Positions 31,616 through 42,349 of a DNA stretch of 64,000 bases are shown piece by piece. The position numbers were made by a program, and so were the translations under genes. The stretch is from NCBI GenBank assembly GCA_012845835.1, contig JABAKD010000006.1, forward strand, positions 9,150,705 through 9,214,704, in the 5' to 3' direction. This DNA is from Undaria pinnatifida (lineage: Eukaryota > Sar > Phaeophyceae > Laminariales > Alariaceae). Under the pieces are notes generated by a model. That model saw only the letters and a list, made by a program, of their open reading frames with translations, made no database searches and was not told where the DNA came from. Each line of letters begins with the position of its first letter. Position 1 is the first letter of the stretch.

Positions 31616-31850
31616 GGTCGGCGCGGGCGTAGAACGCGGCTTCCGAATGAACTTCTGGTTGTTGAGGTTATCTATCGGAGGCCAGCCGCGTACAATAGCC
31701 GGGAAAAGGAGCGGGGGAGGGGGAGAAGGGCAAGGAGAACGAGACGAGGAGATCCGTCAGTTTCCACCCCCCCACACACCTTTCCCCGTGGGGAACGCCA
31801 TGATACTAATTAACACGCACATTGTCGTTAAGGGGAGACCAAAGTAATAC

Positions 31851-32400
31851 CTATCGCTACAACACAACGCACATAGATATGTCGGACTCAAGTCAATCTG
31901 AAAAAAAGAAACAAAGAAAAGAAAAGAAAGCGAAGAGGAAAAGAAGGATAATACATGAAATGACAAGACAAGGAGAGGAAGCAAAGAGAGCAAAAGGGGG
32001 GAAGCAAAAGGGGGAAGGGGAAGGGGGAAAGGGATTTCCAACAGCTTTAGGTCGCACAGAAGTAGGGGCTTGCTGTATGTAACATGGTATTTGCCATTTG
32101 TCTTGGTGGTTAATTTGTATTTTTAGCATGTTTCCTGTTCCGTTATTTTTTCGGAAATAAACGATCGCACCTACTCGAAATTTCTTCGTGTTGTACATGT
32201 TTCGCTCGTGTTTCGGGGTGTTGCGCTTGTGGTTCGGGGCGTTGAGCGCTGACGTGCAGCCGCCCACTGCTGTACCTGCTTTTAAAACGACTTCCGAACC
32301 GGTCAAACGGGAACAACACTAACACCGTTTTCGGTCAATCGGGGGACAAATACAGTCAAAACAGCTGTATTATTGGATACATATCTTAGAAGGTTGTCTA
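31851..32400. other. Purine-rich tract and non-genic DNA
   Basis: 31,895-32,035 is an A/G-rich tract whose open frame gives a Lys/Glu-rich translation. Beyond it there is nothing recognisable until repeat H. Confidence 0.4.
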
Positions 32401-32419
32401 AACAGGGGACCGGGTTCTG

Positions 32420-32620
32420 CCCCTTCCTTCCGTGCGGCCTTGTTTGCCCCTATACCGTGCCAGAATAGGAATATAGAATCTGTGCGTGCTCGGCATGGGC
32501 TGCAAGCGTCGTGCCAGTGGGTCAGAATTCAAGTTTAGGCCGTTTGGGGCAAGCGCGGACACGTTTCGCGCCGCCGTGGGTGTTTTCTCCGTACCCCCAA
32601 ATGCCCTTTAAGCATATCCC
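32420..32620 (+). repeat. Repeat H copy 2
   Basis: Plus-strand counterpart of 24,670-24,870: GTGCTCGGCATGGGCTGC, GGGTCAGAATTCAAG, AGGCCGTTTGGGG and AAGCGCGGACACGT. It retains the same frame through the core and ends at TAA about 40 codons after CVLGMGC. A TAG lies just upstream, so this copy is not a functional long ORF. Confidence 0.5.
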
Positions 32621-32637
32621 ATTGGAAAGTGTTATGA

Positions 32638-33068
32638 GAGTCATCCCACGGTAGGGGTTGCAGTTGCATGATTGCGATAAAAGGTCTCTGGGCGATTGAG
32701 TTCCTCATGTGAGGAACTGCCGGTGATCAAGACTACCGTAGGGGGGTACTCCCAATCTTCAGTCCCGGGTTGAAGCCAAATAAAGGTATAAAAATGCCAA
32801 GAAAGGGTATACCTCTAGTAGTAATATAACCTTTTTGGCTTTTACCCGGGAGTGAAAGTTGGGGGTACCCCCCTACCGGAGCCTTGATCCGGTCAATGAA
32901 GAAATTTCACGAGTACATAATATTTTCGGACTAAGGCATAAAAGCTTGATCGGGTTGTGCGAACGTGTGCCTTCCAAGTCATTTTGCGGGTGAGATTGAA
33001 GTTCCTCATGTCAGGAGCTTAGGAACTTTCTGATGCTGCTGCACCCATCCCCTACCGTGGGATGGCTC
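32638..33068. mobile_element. MITE-1 copy c, carrying a nested MITE-2
   Basis: The ends are GAGTCATCCCACGGTAGGGG and, reverse-complemented, GAGCCATCCCACGGTAGGGG. The flanks are ATGA and GTGA, an imperfect 4-bp duplication. Removing 32,725-32,889 plus one CGGT restores AACTGCCGGTCAATGAAG, identical in order to copy a (4,837-4,854). The remaining MITE-1 is about 262 bp. Confidence 0.85.
32725..32889. mobile_element. MITE-2 copy c (165-bp deletion form), TSD CGGT
   Basis: The ends are GATCAAGACTACCGTAGGGG and, reverse-complemented, GATCAAGGCTCCGGTAGGGG, with CGGT at 32,721-32,724 and 32,890-32,893. A second inner inverted repeat is AAGCCAAATAAAGG against CCTTTTTGGCTT. It is shorter than other MITE-2 copies and differs inside, so it may be a deletion derivative or sister family. 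It is nested in MITE-1c. Confidence 0.85.
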
Positions 33069-33199
33069 GTGACATGATGCACGCGGTATCAGCCACGTAA
33101 GGTAAAGTTGATACCGGTGCGTACTTGCCTATATCAATCATCTGCACTACTTTGGTAGTTGCTTGTCGTTGTTGCTCTCGCTTTCTTATAAATATTACA

Positions 33200-33300
33200 A
33201 TACACTCCAGCTGAGAGATCGAATATTTTGTCGAAGCTCATCTTTGCAAGCTGTGTGTGATACTCCGATCCCGCGTATTACGGGTTGTGTGTCCTCATCT
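33200..33300 (+). repeat. Repeat B, short fragment
   Basis: TACACTCCAGCTGAGAGATC, ATCTTTGCAAGCTGTG, TGATACTCCGATCCCGCGTA, GGGTTGTGTGTCCTCA. Only the first ~100 bp of the repeat is present. Confidence 0.75.
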
Positions 33301-33639
33301 CACACAACCAAGTCCACGTCGTCACTAGACACGCTCCAGTCGTGTTGGAGGAGGGGACTAGTACCCCAGGGAAAACACAAGCAAACAAAAACTGGTACAC
33401 ACTGGTACCACGAGCTTATTCGAGCAACGGAAAATAACCTCCTTCATTTTCGCTATTAAAAAACCTTGGCTTTGGACAGCTGGGAAAATATTTTCAAGTT
33501 CGACCCAGGGTTGTGGGCCATGACAACGCGAAACCACCAACTTTGAGCGGCCTTTATGGTTATTCGTTGATGCTCGGTGGATAATTTTTAAAAGAGAAAC
33601 CGTACGGCCAGTAAGCGCAGTATTTAGGAACGCAGAAGT

Positions 33640-33915
33640 TACACGATTCGGTTCCGTGCGATTCTTAGACGATATGTTTGGTCCTACGGTGCGGTTCGGT
33701 GCAGCAGCGGTATGTCCTACTTTTGTTACGGTTGAGTGCCGTTTGGGCAAACAGGAATTCCTACTATGCGGTTCGGTGCGGCTTTTGGAAATCGCTTTAT
33801 TGCTACGGTGCTGTCCGTTGCTTTTTGTGTACAGAATAATGCGGTGCGGTTCGGTACGGTTTACACATAAAATAATGAGATGTACGTGCGGTTATATGCG
33901 GTTCCCCGTCCCGTG
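33640..33915. repeat. Cryptically simple island: GCGGTTCGGT
   Basis: Irregular recurrence of CGGTTCGGT, GGTGCGGTTCGG, TGCGGTTCGGTACGG and relatives at variable spacing, mixed with unrelated bases. It is not a regular tandem repeat. Confidence 0.65.
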
Positions 33916-34489
33916 AGTCCCAGCTCAACAGCGGGTGTGGTCTTCTAGCTACTGTGAGGTTCTGATCACAGGAGGGAAACCCATACAAACCCGCACTGTC
34001 TGTACGATGCACCGTATGACTAAGCCGCAAAAACCGCTGTTTGGCATGGTCATCAAGTTATTTCTCCGGTCACCAAGGAAACCAATCTCTTTCTCTGTGA
34101 CATACGAAACAGCATTTTTGTAGGGTTTTCATAAAGACAAATTTCTGGGGCACTAACGAAACCGCTGTTGTTTTTCTACGGTGCACGACAGTATGACTAA
34201 ACATAAATGGAAAAGTAGCAGCCAAAACCTATCGGGTCAATCCTGGCACGAATCCTCCCAGAAAGTATCTCGAACCATGCGAAACCGTGACCCTATAGCA
34301 CCGTTCCGCCCCGGAAAAAACCGCGGACATTCCACGGCTCCATATTAACCGCACCGGTTGTCTGTGGCTGACCAGACATGACGTCAAAATGCATAACACT
34401 AACAGAGCACGGCAATCGGTTATAGTCTGTACTGCCACTCGGGTGTTGCGACAAGTGTATACCCGTCCCGCGGGTGTTGTCCCACAAGC

Positions 34490-34830
34490 TCACAGAAGCC
34501 ACGTACGTTCCGGGTAACGGCAGAGTATGGGGTTCTTAATAATATATATGGAAGTTCCGGGTACTAGAGGTACGGAAGTGTTACAGAACTCATAGAATAT
34601 CCGGGTACTGTGACACGGGCGTACAAAAACTAATAGAGCTTCATGGCAGGTATGGCAAAGCTGTACCCGTAACCCGGGTATTGTGTCGCGGGCACACACA
34701 ACCCACAGAAGGTTCGGGTACGGGTATGAACGTCATACAGAACTTACAGAACCCCCGGGTACGGTTATGAATGCCTTACAGAACTTTCAGAAGTTCTTCG
34801 TACGGTAATACCCGGGTAAATGCTCAGTGT
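34490..34830. repeat. Degenerate ~40-bp minisatellite
   Basis: Recurring TTACAGAACTCATAG, GAAGTTCCGGGTAC, TATCCGGGTACTG, GACACGGGCGTAC, CCCGGGTACGGTTATGAATG. This is the same family of words as at 15.9-16.2 and 22.8-22.9 kb. Confidence 0.6.
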
Positions 34831-35069
34831 TTATGGACTGAGAGTACCCTCTACAGAACAAAACCTTGCGACATCGAAGTTTTACCCTTTTTTCGGTCAA
34901 ACGGTTCCCACTGGTTCATTGAGCTCCGAACAATGCGCCTGAAACTTTAGTATCGTTTGGTAGCATCATTTTACAAATAAATGAACGTGTTTAATTAATA
35001 CCAGGTAGCGCATAGTGAAATGTGGGAAGGGTTTTGTGCGAACGAATGCCGTCGAACGCGTATTTTTGG

Positions 35070-35358
35070 GATCAACGCGTCGCACGGTTGGAGATACCCC
35101 CCTGTTTTCAATACCCAGTCTGAGCCACTTGCACTACAAATGACTCTGTACTTCAATGACAAAAATGACTTAGGCGATTCGTTTGGAGACGACGGAACTA
35201 TCCATCCCCTTTGATTTGGTGATTCATGTCGAAAACATTTAATCTGCGCGAAGAACGCCTATCACCGCATGGAACAGGGGGGTCAGACACACGAGTGAGA
35301 CCCCGATCCAACGATAAAAAAAAGCCCCGAAAGAGATCACCCATCCTAGCATTGGTTC
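35070..35358. mobile_element. MITE-2 copy d (diverged)
   Basis: Starts GATCAACGCGTCGCACGGTT and ends CCATCCTAGCATTGGTTC. The interior CCCCCCTGTTTTCAATACCC, GAGCCACTTGCACTAC, GACTCTGTACTTCA and CATGGAACAGGGGGGTCAG matches copies a and b. The target duplication is not recognisable, consistent with age. Confidence 0.6.
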
Positions 35359-35375
35359 AGGGGTAAAAACGAGAA

Positions 35376-35635
35376 CGACTGGCTCTACGATAGCCTCCCC
35401 CAAAACCAAGGATTTTCTTTAACGAACGTTTCAAATGAATCATGGCTGCTCGAGTCAAGGAAGGATACAATTCAAAACAAAGAATCCACACATTTTCTTG
35501 TGTGCAAAGGCCTATCGATCGATGATGACGTCGGTGTGTCGATGGACACCGTATTTCGGGAGATACGACTGGGAGCTGGTTTCGAAACCGGCCATTTCGT
35601 TAATGAAGTGTTGGCGGGGCTACTCGAACATAGAA
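35376..35635. mobile_element. MITE-4 copy c
   Basis: The left end CGACTGGCTCTACGATAGCC is followed by a C-run. The interior is inverted relative to copy a: CGACGTC/GATGACGTCGG, GACACCGTATTTC, GGGAGATACGACTGGGAGC, GGTTTCGAAACC. The right end near GGCGGGGCTACTCGAACATAG is diverged. Confidence 0.6.
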
Positions 35636-36044
35636 GCCAAAAATACCAGCGCACCATAGTATGGCAGCGAAAAACTAAAGGTGAAGAACGAATGAGAACA
35701 CGAACTGGAAAAAGGGAAAACACCATTAATTCAAAAGCGGAAAGAAGAGAGAACAGGACGTCACGACCAACACAAAAAAACACAGCAGATAGCCAGCAAA
35801 AGTGTTGACAACAACAGCAACACAGCAGAGTCATTCAACGCCAGCTATGGCTGGAACGGGTGCAGCAGAAGTTTCTGAGCTTATTATCAGAGCTCTTTGC
35901 AGTTAGTTGACATTGCATGGGCACAAGAGATGGGCACCGGATAAACGAAACGGATAGCTGCGGTGTTTGGAAACCCAACAGGCATGTATGTATGACTAGT
36001 AATTTTTTAAACTGAGGACATGGCATTGTGTGAGGTCCGTATGA
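35636..36044. other. Non-genic DNA
   Basis: No gene recognised. An open frame of 102 codons crosses from MITE-4c into A-rich sequence and has no domain. Confidence 0.4.
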
Positions 36045-36120
36045 GCGGGGTTAACCGGTACAACCGGTTAAAAACACGGTTTTGACTGGTTACCGGTAAA
36101 ACCGAAAACCAGTTCGCTTA
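36045..36120. repeat. Cryptically simple island: AACCGGTT
   Basis: GGTTAACCGGTACAACCGGTTA, written here as overlapping words GGTTAACCGG and CAACCGGTTA, recurs with GGTTACCGGTAAAACCG. It is built from self-complementary AACCGGTT words, so it can fold or pair with itself. Confidence 0.6.
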
Positions 36121-36184
36121 CTGGACACTGAGACGCGCCTGAAAATGGATAGTGTATTAACCAGGCGTGTATTTAGCCGAAAGT

Positions 36185-36640
36185 GCTGGCCGGGCCGGGT
36201 CGAGCCGAGAGTTTGAAAATATGATAGGGCGGGCCCAAAATTGGGCCCAGAGTTTTAATTTGCGGTGGTCTGGGCCGAGAAGGTCGAACGTTTTCAAAGT
36301 GTGATGGGCCGGTCCGGGCCGCCGCACATTATCTGCAAATTTGGAACTTGATGGGTCAGGCCGGGCCGCGACCTATCATTTGAAGAAATGATGCTCCGGG
36401 CTGGGCCGCGGCTCATCATTTGAAACGTTGGTGGGCCAGGCCGAGTTGGGCCCATCGACCCGAGATTTCATGTGAAAGGCGGGGCCGTCATCTTTTTCGC
36501 GACCCCCTCTACCCAGCCAATTTGGTGGTCCACATGTTTTCACCGGTCAGGTCGGGCCACCGCCCATGATTGGTGGTGTACTAATGCCACGACGATTACA
36601 ACGTCCACCCGGCCCATGAAACGGCCCACGCGTTTACGTT
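36185..36640. repeat. Cryptically simple island: GGGCCGGGCC
   Basis: At least eight occurrences of GGGCCGGGC/GGCCCA-type words alternate with CATCATTTGAAA or TTTGAAAA spacers at roughly 55-65 bp. Units are heavily degenerated. Confidence 0.65.
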
Positions 36641-37039
36641 TGGTCGGGACGATGGTTTCTTGTCTCTAGGGCGGGAGCTTCCCCGGGGTTGAGCGTACTC
36701 TGTTGGATAGGATGGATACAATGCGTGCATGGGCGGATAGCCTTAGGTTCGTACAAGAAGTGTGATTTTCGTGCGCCAGACAACGCGTCGGCCCCTTTAT
36801 ATGAGGGGCGTCAAAGAACAATACGATAATTTTGGTGTACTTATGTATTTTTCATTTGGCCGAGCTAACAAGCAGCATCGGGAACCTAGATACACAATTA
36901 ACATGACTGTTTATACGACTAACCACGCAGCAGTAGCAGGAGCGCGTGGCCAGGACCTACGTATCATGAGGTCGGATCGAACGTACAAGAAGGCAAGGGC
37001 TCTGTGCCAATCAACTCTAGGGGGGGCTCGTTTGTGTCG

Positions 37040-37180
37040 GGCCCGGGTACCCGGTGGGTTTACCCGGACGGGTCGTAACCGCGACAAGGTTCGGGTCCGA
37101 CGCAAAACCCGCGGGGACTTTCGGGCCGTGTACCCGGGTACCCGAGTACCCGGGTACCGGTCCCGAAGGAATAACCGGGT
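37040..37180. repeat. Cryptically simple island: GTACCCGGGTACCC
   Basis: GGGCCCGGGTACCCGG, GTGTACCCGGGTACCCG, GTACCCGGGTACCGG and ACCGGGTACACGG lie within about 140 bp. The core GGTACCCGGGTACC is a perfect palindrome. Related words recur at 37,870-38,000. Confidence 0.7.
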
Positions 37181-37487
37181 ACACGGACACCCGTTTGGCA
37201 CCGTGTCCCTCTGTGGTCAGCATGCCTGACAATAGCATCCAGATATCCTTCAAAAACAGGGCACACGATCCAGCGCAATATTCGCACAATGCCTAGGGGC
37301 TGTTACGAATGCAGCTACGACGGCCATCAACAATCAGGGAATCTCGGGCCGGGCACCCCGCGGTATCCGTTTAGCAAAGCCCCTCTGTGGTCAACATGCC
37401 TGACAATTTCCCCCCCAATTTTTTTTATCACGCGTCAGAAACCATCTGGTCCTACAAGAAGCACGCTCGCACTGAGGCACTTTACAT

Positions 37488-37630
37488 ACATAAATACATA
37501 CATACATACATACATACATACATACATACATACATACATACATACATACATACATACATACATACATAGACATACATGGACATACATACATGCATACATA
37601 GACATACATACGCACATACATACATACCTA
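37488..37630 (+). repeat. (CATA)n microsatellite
   Basis: A perfect CATA array at about 37,493-37,568 followed by a decaying part with CATAGA, CATGGA and CGCA interruptions. The open Tyr/Ile/His and Met/Tyr/Val frames are repeat artefacts. Confidence 0.95.
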
Positions 37631-37869
37631 TTCTTCCGGAATAGTTGTCTGCAACAAGACCGGGTTTTTTTAGGGTTGACCCCCCGAAAAAGAACGTCTA
37701 ATAATGGCGATGCCTTCTCAATCTAAGACGGAGAGAGAATCCTGCGTTAGAATGTAAGGAGTGGTGCTGTTTATCCCTTGAAGTCCTACCCGCCAAAGCA
37801 ATCGGAGTGCCTCCTGTCATCCGCTTGTCCGAGTCGCTTTATGACCGTTAACACGACCATATGCTGTTC

Positions 37870-38000
37870 TGGTACCCGGGGACTCGGGTGCACGGTAGAC
37901 TCGGTTCCGGTCCCTTGAACTGCCGAGTTACCCGGTGGCCAGTCCGAGTCAGGCCATCAGAATTTGGCGGGTACACGTTCGTGGCGGGTACCCGGCGCGT
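37870..38000. repeat. Second GTACCCGG-rich island
   Basis: GGTACCCGGGGACTCGGG, GTTACCCGGTGGCC, GGCGGGTACACG and GGCGGGTACCCGGCG recur, resembling the 37.04-37.18 kb island in a more degenerate form. Confidence 0.5.
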
Positions 38001-38779
38001 GGCATCCCTAATCGAGTCCAACAAAGTATAGCTCGTGTGAGATATTTCGCGTCCCGGGTATCAGGTTTTGCACGTTTTTAACTACGCGTGTGCTAGGTCG
38101 GGAAATCAATGGCCCTGCCTACCACAGGTTTGTGTCGAGGCTGCCAGAGCAGCGGGTCAGCAGGGGCAGCAACACACAGCCGCACTAGGCGGGGGAAATG
38201 TACGATTCCCGCAGGTTCTCGATGGTTCTTGTACGTCTTGGTCGCCATAACTGGCAAATGCGGCGAGCCTCTTTCCCTAGCACTCGACACCACCTCCTCT
38301 CAGCACCAAACCGACGCTTCGAGGAGAGCACCCACATCCTTGCGGCCGCCTGCCGCTGCATGCGTGTCTCCCTGCTGCAGCTGTTGCTGCGGCTAGCTAC
38401 TGAAAGTATTCGGTGTGCTTTGCTTGGGAGAGTTTTTGTGTGTTTTCGTGGTGTGTGTGATTCACATCAGGCCGCTCTCCACAGACAAGCACTGCTACAT
38501 CACATTATGGGCTGCTTTATATACGGTTTGTTTATTTTATCTTAAAGTTGAATTCCAGATCGAGAGCCTCAAAAAGTCCTCTGGGGATGGATTTTAGAAG
38601 ATAAGCCCAAACTCAAACCTGTTGGTGTTGTGTAAGATTCTGGAAATATTTTCATTCTGGACAGAGAACGCTTTCCGAACCTGTCTGATGATCAGTAACA
38701 ACGCTAAAACGGTCAGGGTGCCCCTTTTTCGTACGGGATAGCATATGAAAATGCTCTATAAATCCACGGGCCAGCACAC
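38001..38779. other. Non-genic DNA
   Basis: No supported gene. Frames up to 115 codons on the plus strand (38.1-38.5 kb) have no domain. Confidence 0.4.
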
Positions 38780-39110
38780 GGAGATGGCGGGGCCGTATAG
38801 TGTCCGTATCTCTTGGGCTTCGGCGTTAATCTCATAGGCCGGGCAGAGCCGGCACGAAAAAACAGATTATGGGCAAGACCGGGCCGGGAAACGATGAGAT
38901 TCGTTATGTCGGCCCGGGTAGCGGCCCATCGTCTAATACTTCGCCGGGCCGGGCCGGGCTGCAACCTCTCCTCTCGACATACAATGGACCGTACCGTGCC
39001 GCTACCCACTAAATCATAAACGGATGGGCCTGGCCTGGTTGCTGCCCACCGTCTGAATAAATAATCGGCCTGCACAGTCTGGCACCGGGCCGGCCCACCG
39101 GTACCTGACT
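38780..39110. repeat. Second GGGCCGGGCC-type island
   Basis: GGCCGGGCAGAGCCGG, GACCGGGCCGGG, TCGGCCCGGGTAGCGGCCC, GCCGGGCCGGGCCGGGC and GGGCCGGCCC recur. It resembles 36.2-36.6 kb, including CGGCCCATCGTCTAA spacers. Confidence 0.6.
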
Positions 39111-39640
39111 ATGACATGCCTTGATGATTTTGGATCTACCGAGCGAAATAGAAACAACAAGGCATAAAACAGGTACAATAATTGTGAAATGTAACCGATC
39201 GAAGACAAAAAATCCTAGCTGTGTAATCTAACGCATTAATCAATTCGCACCTCTCAGCACCGGAAGAACCGGACGACAGCGGCCTTGATTCGCGTGTCGT
39301 TCGCCAGTGATTCTTCAACTGCGTAGCCGGCGCAATATGGAACAATAAGCTATGCTGTGCGAAACTCATCGGCTAAGGTGTTTTTGCCCGAGAGGTATGG
39401 AGATATCCGGACGTGAGCCTCAAACCTCCTGGTAGCCTTGTTCTCAGGGAAAGCGCGCCGCAGTGAGAATAACACCATTCTGGCCGCATGCTGTGCCCTC
39501 TCTCCCGGTGAAGCACCGATGCCAACCTTAACAACCCACTATCCTGGTCATCTTCCAATATGGAACGACGCTCGAATCGAAGGTTGACCCAAACCAAGGC
39601 TACTGCATTATTAGTACGGGGGATATAAAAAAAAATTAAA
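39111..39640. other. Non-genic DNA
   Basis: Nothing recognised apart from short arbitrary open frames. Confidence 0.4.
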
Positions 39641-40565
39641 TTAAAATACACTCCAGCTGTGAGATCGAATAATTTGTCGAAACTCATCTTTGCAAGCAGT
39701 GTGTGATACTCCGATCGCGCGTATGTAATACGGGTTGTGTGTCCTCATTGAGGATATAGGTCGGCGACTCCCCTTGCAACTACAGCAGTGTAGCTATCAG
39801 GGTCAACAGGGTGATGTTAGGCAGTCTGTGCGCGGAAACTATAAAACCCGTTTATGAGGGAGACAAAATCTGACAGCTGTGGAAGGAAATGCATTAGTTT
39901 ATCATGTGAATCCTGTAAGTCGAATATCCGGTGAGGGGAGGGCGGAGTTTTTAAGGGCGTGGGGGCCTGATTTTGATCAAAAGGGGGGCGGGAGGGGAGA
40001 AGGGGGGGGGAGGGGGGGGGGTGGGGCAGGTCTATTTGTGCGTGGAAACTATAAATATTTCTTGTGGGGGAGGGGGAGGAATGTGGCGGGGGGGGGGGGC
40101 GGCGGCGGGGGGGGGGGGGGCTTTAGGTCGCATAGATGTAACGGTTGGCTATACGCGTAGTGCTAGGTCTAGGCGATGGTGCGGAGGGGGGATGAATGAA
40201 AGCAACGTCATGGATGGATAGAAGGATAATGACGTGATATCCATGGCTTATTATTGTTTATTACTCCGGCCGATTTCGATTGTAAGTGGGGCGTTTGAAC
40301 GAACTGGGCGGGGAACAAAGGGGTGGGGGGGGAGACGAGTTGGAGCTACGGCATGGATGGCTAGATGGATAATGAGATGATACCAGCTGGCTGGTAGTGT
40401 TCACTACTCTGCAGACTGGCAGATTTTGATTTCAGGTGGTGCGTTTAAACAAGAGGGATCGGGGGGGGCGGAGGGGCGAGCATTTCAATGTGTGCGCGGA
40501 AACTATAAACCCTTGAAGGGGACGAATCTGACGGTTGCAGCAAGAAGACACCCCTTTATATCACC
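39641..40565 (+). repeat. Repeat B, long copy (plus orientation)
   Basis: About 925 bp, starting TTAAAATACACTCCAGCTGT and ending GGTTGCAGCAAGAAGACACC then ATATCACCCGCC. Internal units carry GCGCGGAAACTATAAA, GAGGGAGACAAAATCTGACAG and ATGGATGGCTAGATGGATAA with G-runs between (39,985-40,020, 40,085-40,122). The same order reversed is seen at 56.1-57.6 kb, which defines both ends of the repeat. Confidence 0.8.
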
Positions 40566-41007
40566 CGCCTGGTAATGTTTATTTATCTAGAAGGTTTGAT
40601 GTTACATGTAGTATGCAACCCAGTTCTTAGGTGTACTGTAGTAAACAACGTGTTAAAAGCTTCATAATTTGTGATTGTTCGTTGATCGAAAGAGTGAATA
40701 TTTCAATCGATACGTACAATCGTGGAGACAACATTGTTTTTTGACATCGCTAATTATAAGGAGATGCATATTGCCAAATACAACAGGCGAGGTGATGGTC
40801 ATACAATGTCACCGCCATTGAGAACGACAGGGAGAGATGTGAGTCGTTATTGTTTTGAAAAAAACGCTTAGTGTACACGCGCTCAATTACGTTACTTCGA
40901 TAGTCATACTTCGCTTGAGGGATATTACGACGGTGTTATGACAGTGTTATTTTGCTGTTATGCTAAGGTTACGACGGTGGTATGGTAATATTGTGTTGAT
41001 GTTATGA
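40566..41007. repeat. Non-genic DNA with GTTATGACGGTG simple stretch
   Basis: No gene. From 40,915 to about 41,025 the words GTTATGAC, GGTTACGACGGTG and GATGTTATGATGATG recur irregularly, a low-complexity stretch that abuts a MITE-2 remnant. Confidence 0.45.
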
Positions 41008-41275
41008 TGATGTTACGATACAACCCCGTTTCCACCACTGGGTTTCACCACACACGCACGAGTTACTCTGTACACCCTCACTGACAAAAGTACTCTCGAT
41101 GTTTTTCTAGGCGCGACGTAGCCAACCATGCCATTGAGGATTAACATCCCATGGTTGAAACAGTACGAAAGCTCAAGACCGCAAGGGAACAGGAGGGTCA
41201 CTCGCCGGACTGACCCCGATCCAAGACAGAAAAATGTGACAAAAGTGACTCTCTCGCCGTAGCTTTGGTTAATTT
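41008..41275. mobile_element. MITE-2 copy e (diverged)
   Basis: CACGCACGAGTTACTCTGTACACCC-type core, GGGAACAGGAGGGTCACTCG, GACCCCGATCCAAG and the end CTCTCGCCGTAGCTTTGG match MITE-2 copies a, b and d. Ends are approximate and no target duplication is seen. Confidence 0.55.
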
Positions 41276-42024
41276 TCACCAGGGAATTGTTCAGATAGGT
41301 GTGAAGTCCCGAAGATAACAATGGGCTAAGCACCACTCTCGTACATTTGTGACCAAGAGAATGCGGTTCTATGCATCTGCATCGCAAGAACGCCTCCACC
41401 ACAAGCCTGTATCAAGGTTTTGTCCCGTCATGGCCGCACCACAGGCATCCCTGATCATCGTGCGGGAGCTGAACTCAACACCAAAACTGAAAAGGAGCGT
41501 ATCAAGTGCCTGTTCTGTCGCCCCCGTCTTCCATCGCCTTAGCGCCATTAGACTCCATCATTGCATTTTGGGACACCCTACTGTAGTGGACCAGCATGGG
41601 AGTTAGCTGCCAGCTGACGCTGGAACGAAAGGACGTCTGGGAACTCACGGAATGGATAAATGTATGGGTTGCAGAATGACGACGCAGCCCCCTTCGCCTA
41701 CACCAGAATAGGTGTCGCTGGGATTGTAGAAAGGCATAACCCACCGAGTAAAGTACACAAAAACGGGCAACCAACAGAGTGCCAAGGAAGCGGTAGGGCG
41801 GGCACTTGCCGGGTCCAATATTTCGAGCTGTACAGAGCTGGTTGCGAAAGTGGACACACTGCTGTATTTATGGTCAAGCGTTTCGAAGAACATGCCTACA
41901 TCGAACCGTCATCATAGTGCCGTTGCTTAAAACTAAGGAATGGGGTAAAATATTTTCCGCCTTCAGAACCTTTGGTTTGGAGTGCGCACGGTTGGCAGTG
42001 CTTCCAGGTATTCGTGCATATCTC
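41276..42024. other. Unassigned region
   Basis: About 750 bp with two consecutive plus-strand open frames (41,349-41,606 and 41,660-41,917) and an overlapping minus frame. Neither shows a known domain, and no splice structure is evident. I cannot call a gene. It is one of few stretches here not explained by an identified repeat. Confidence 0.3.
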
Positions 42025-42313
42025 CCTCACCGGATATTCGACTTACAAGATTCACTTGATAAAAGGATGCATTTCCTTCCACAGCTGTCAGATTTTGTCC
42101 CCCTCAGAAACGTTTTTTGTATAGTTTACGCGCACAGACTGCCTAACATCACCCTGTTGACCCTGATAGCTGATCTGTGGCTGCAAGGGGAGTCTCGATC
42201 TATATCCTTCATGAGGACACACAACCCGTAATACGCGCGATCGGAGTATCACACTCAGCTTGCAGAGACGAGTTTGGACAAAACCTTCGCGGTCTCACAG
42301 CTGGAGTGTACTT
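42025..42313 (-). repeat. Repeat B, minus copy of an inverted pair
   Basis: CGGATATTCGACTTACAAGA through CACAGCTGGAGTGTAC. It is the ~290-bp terminal section without poly-C units. A plus-oriented copy begins 40 bp later, separated by (TA)n. Confidence 0.8.
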
Positions 42314-42349
42314 TAATTTTTCGTAATATATATATATATATTATATAAT

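Larger units (their letters stand above)
27786..31850. repeat. 4-kb G-rich, strand-asymmetric block
   Basis: Almost the whole interval is G- and purine-rich on the plus strand with many G-runs. Most of it shows degenerate repetition of GGAACGGGGCNGTGCACG- or GCGGCAACGGGGCCG-like words. Long overlapping open frames on both strands follow from low stop density in GC-rich repeats and show no domains. One MITE (28,798-29,066) interrupts it. The densest tandem part is listed separately. Confidence 0.7.

Noticed and set aside
36762-37229. 155-codon forward frame
   Set aside because: Its second half is translation of the GTACCCGGGTACCC island. The first half has no recognisable domain.
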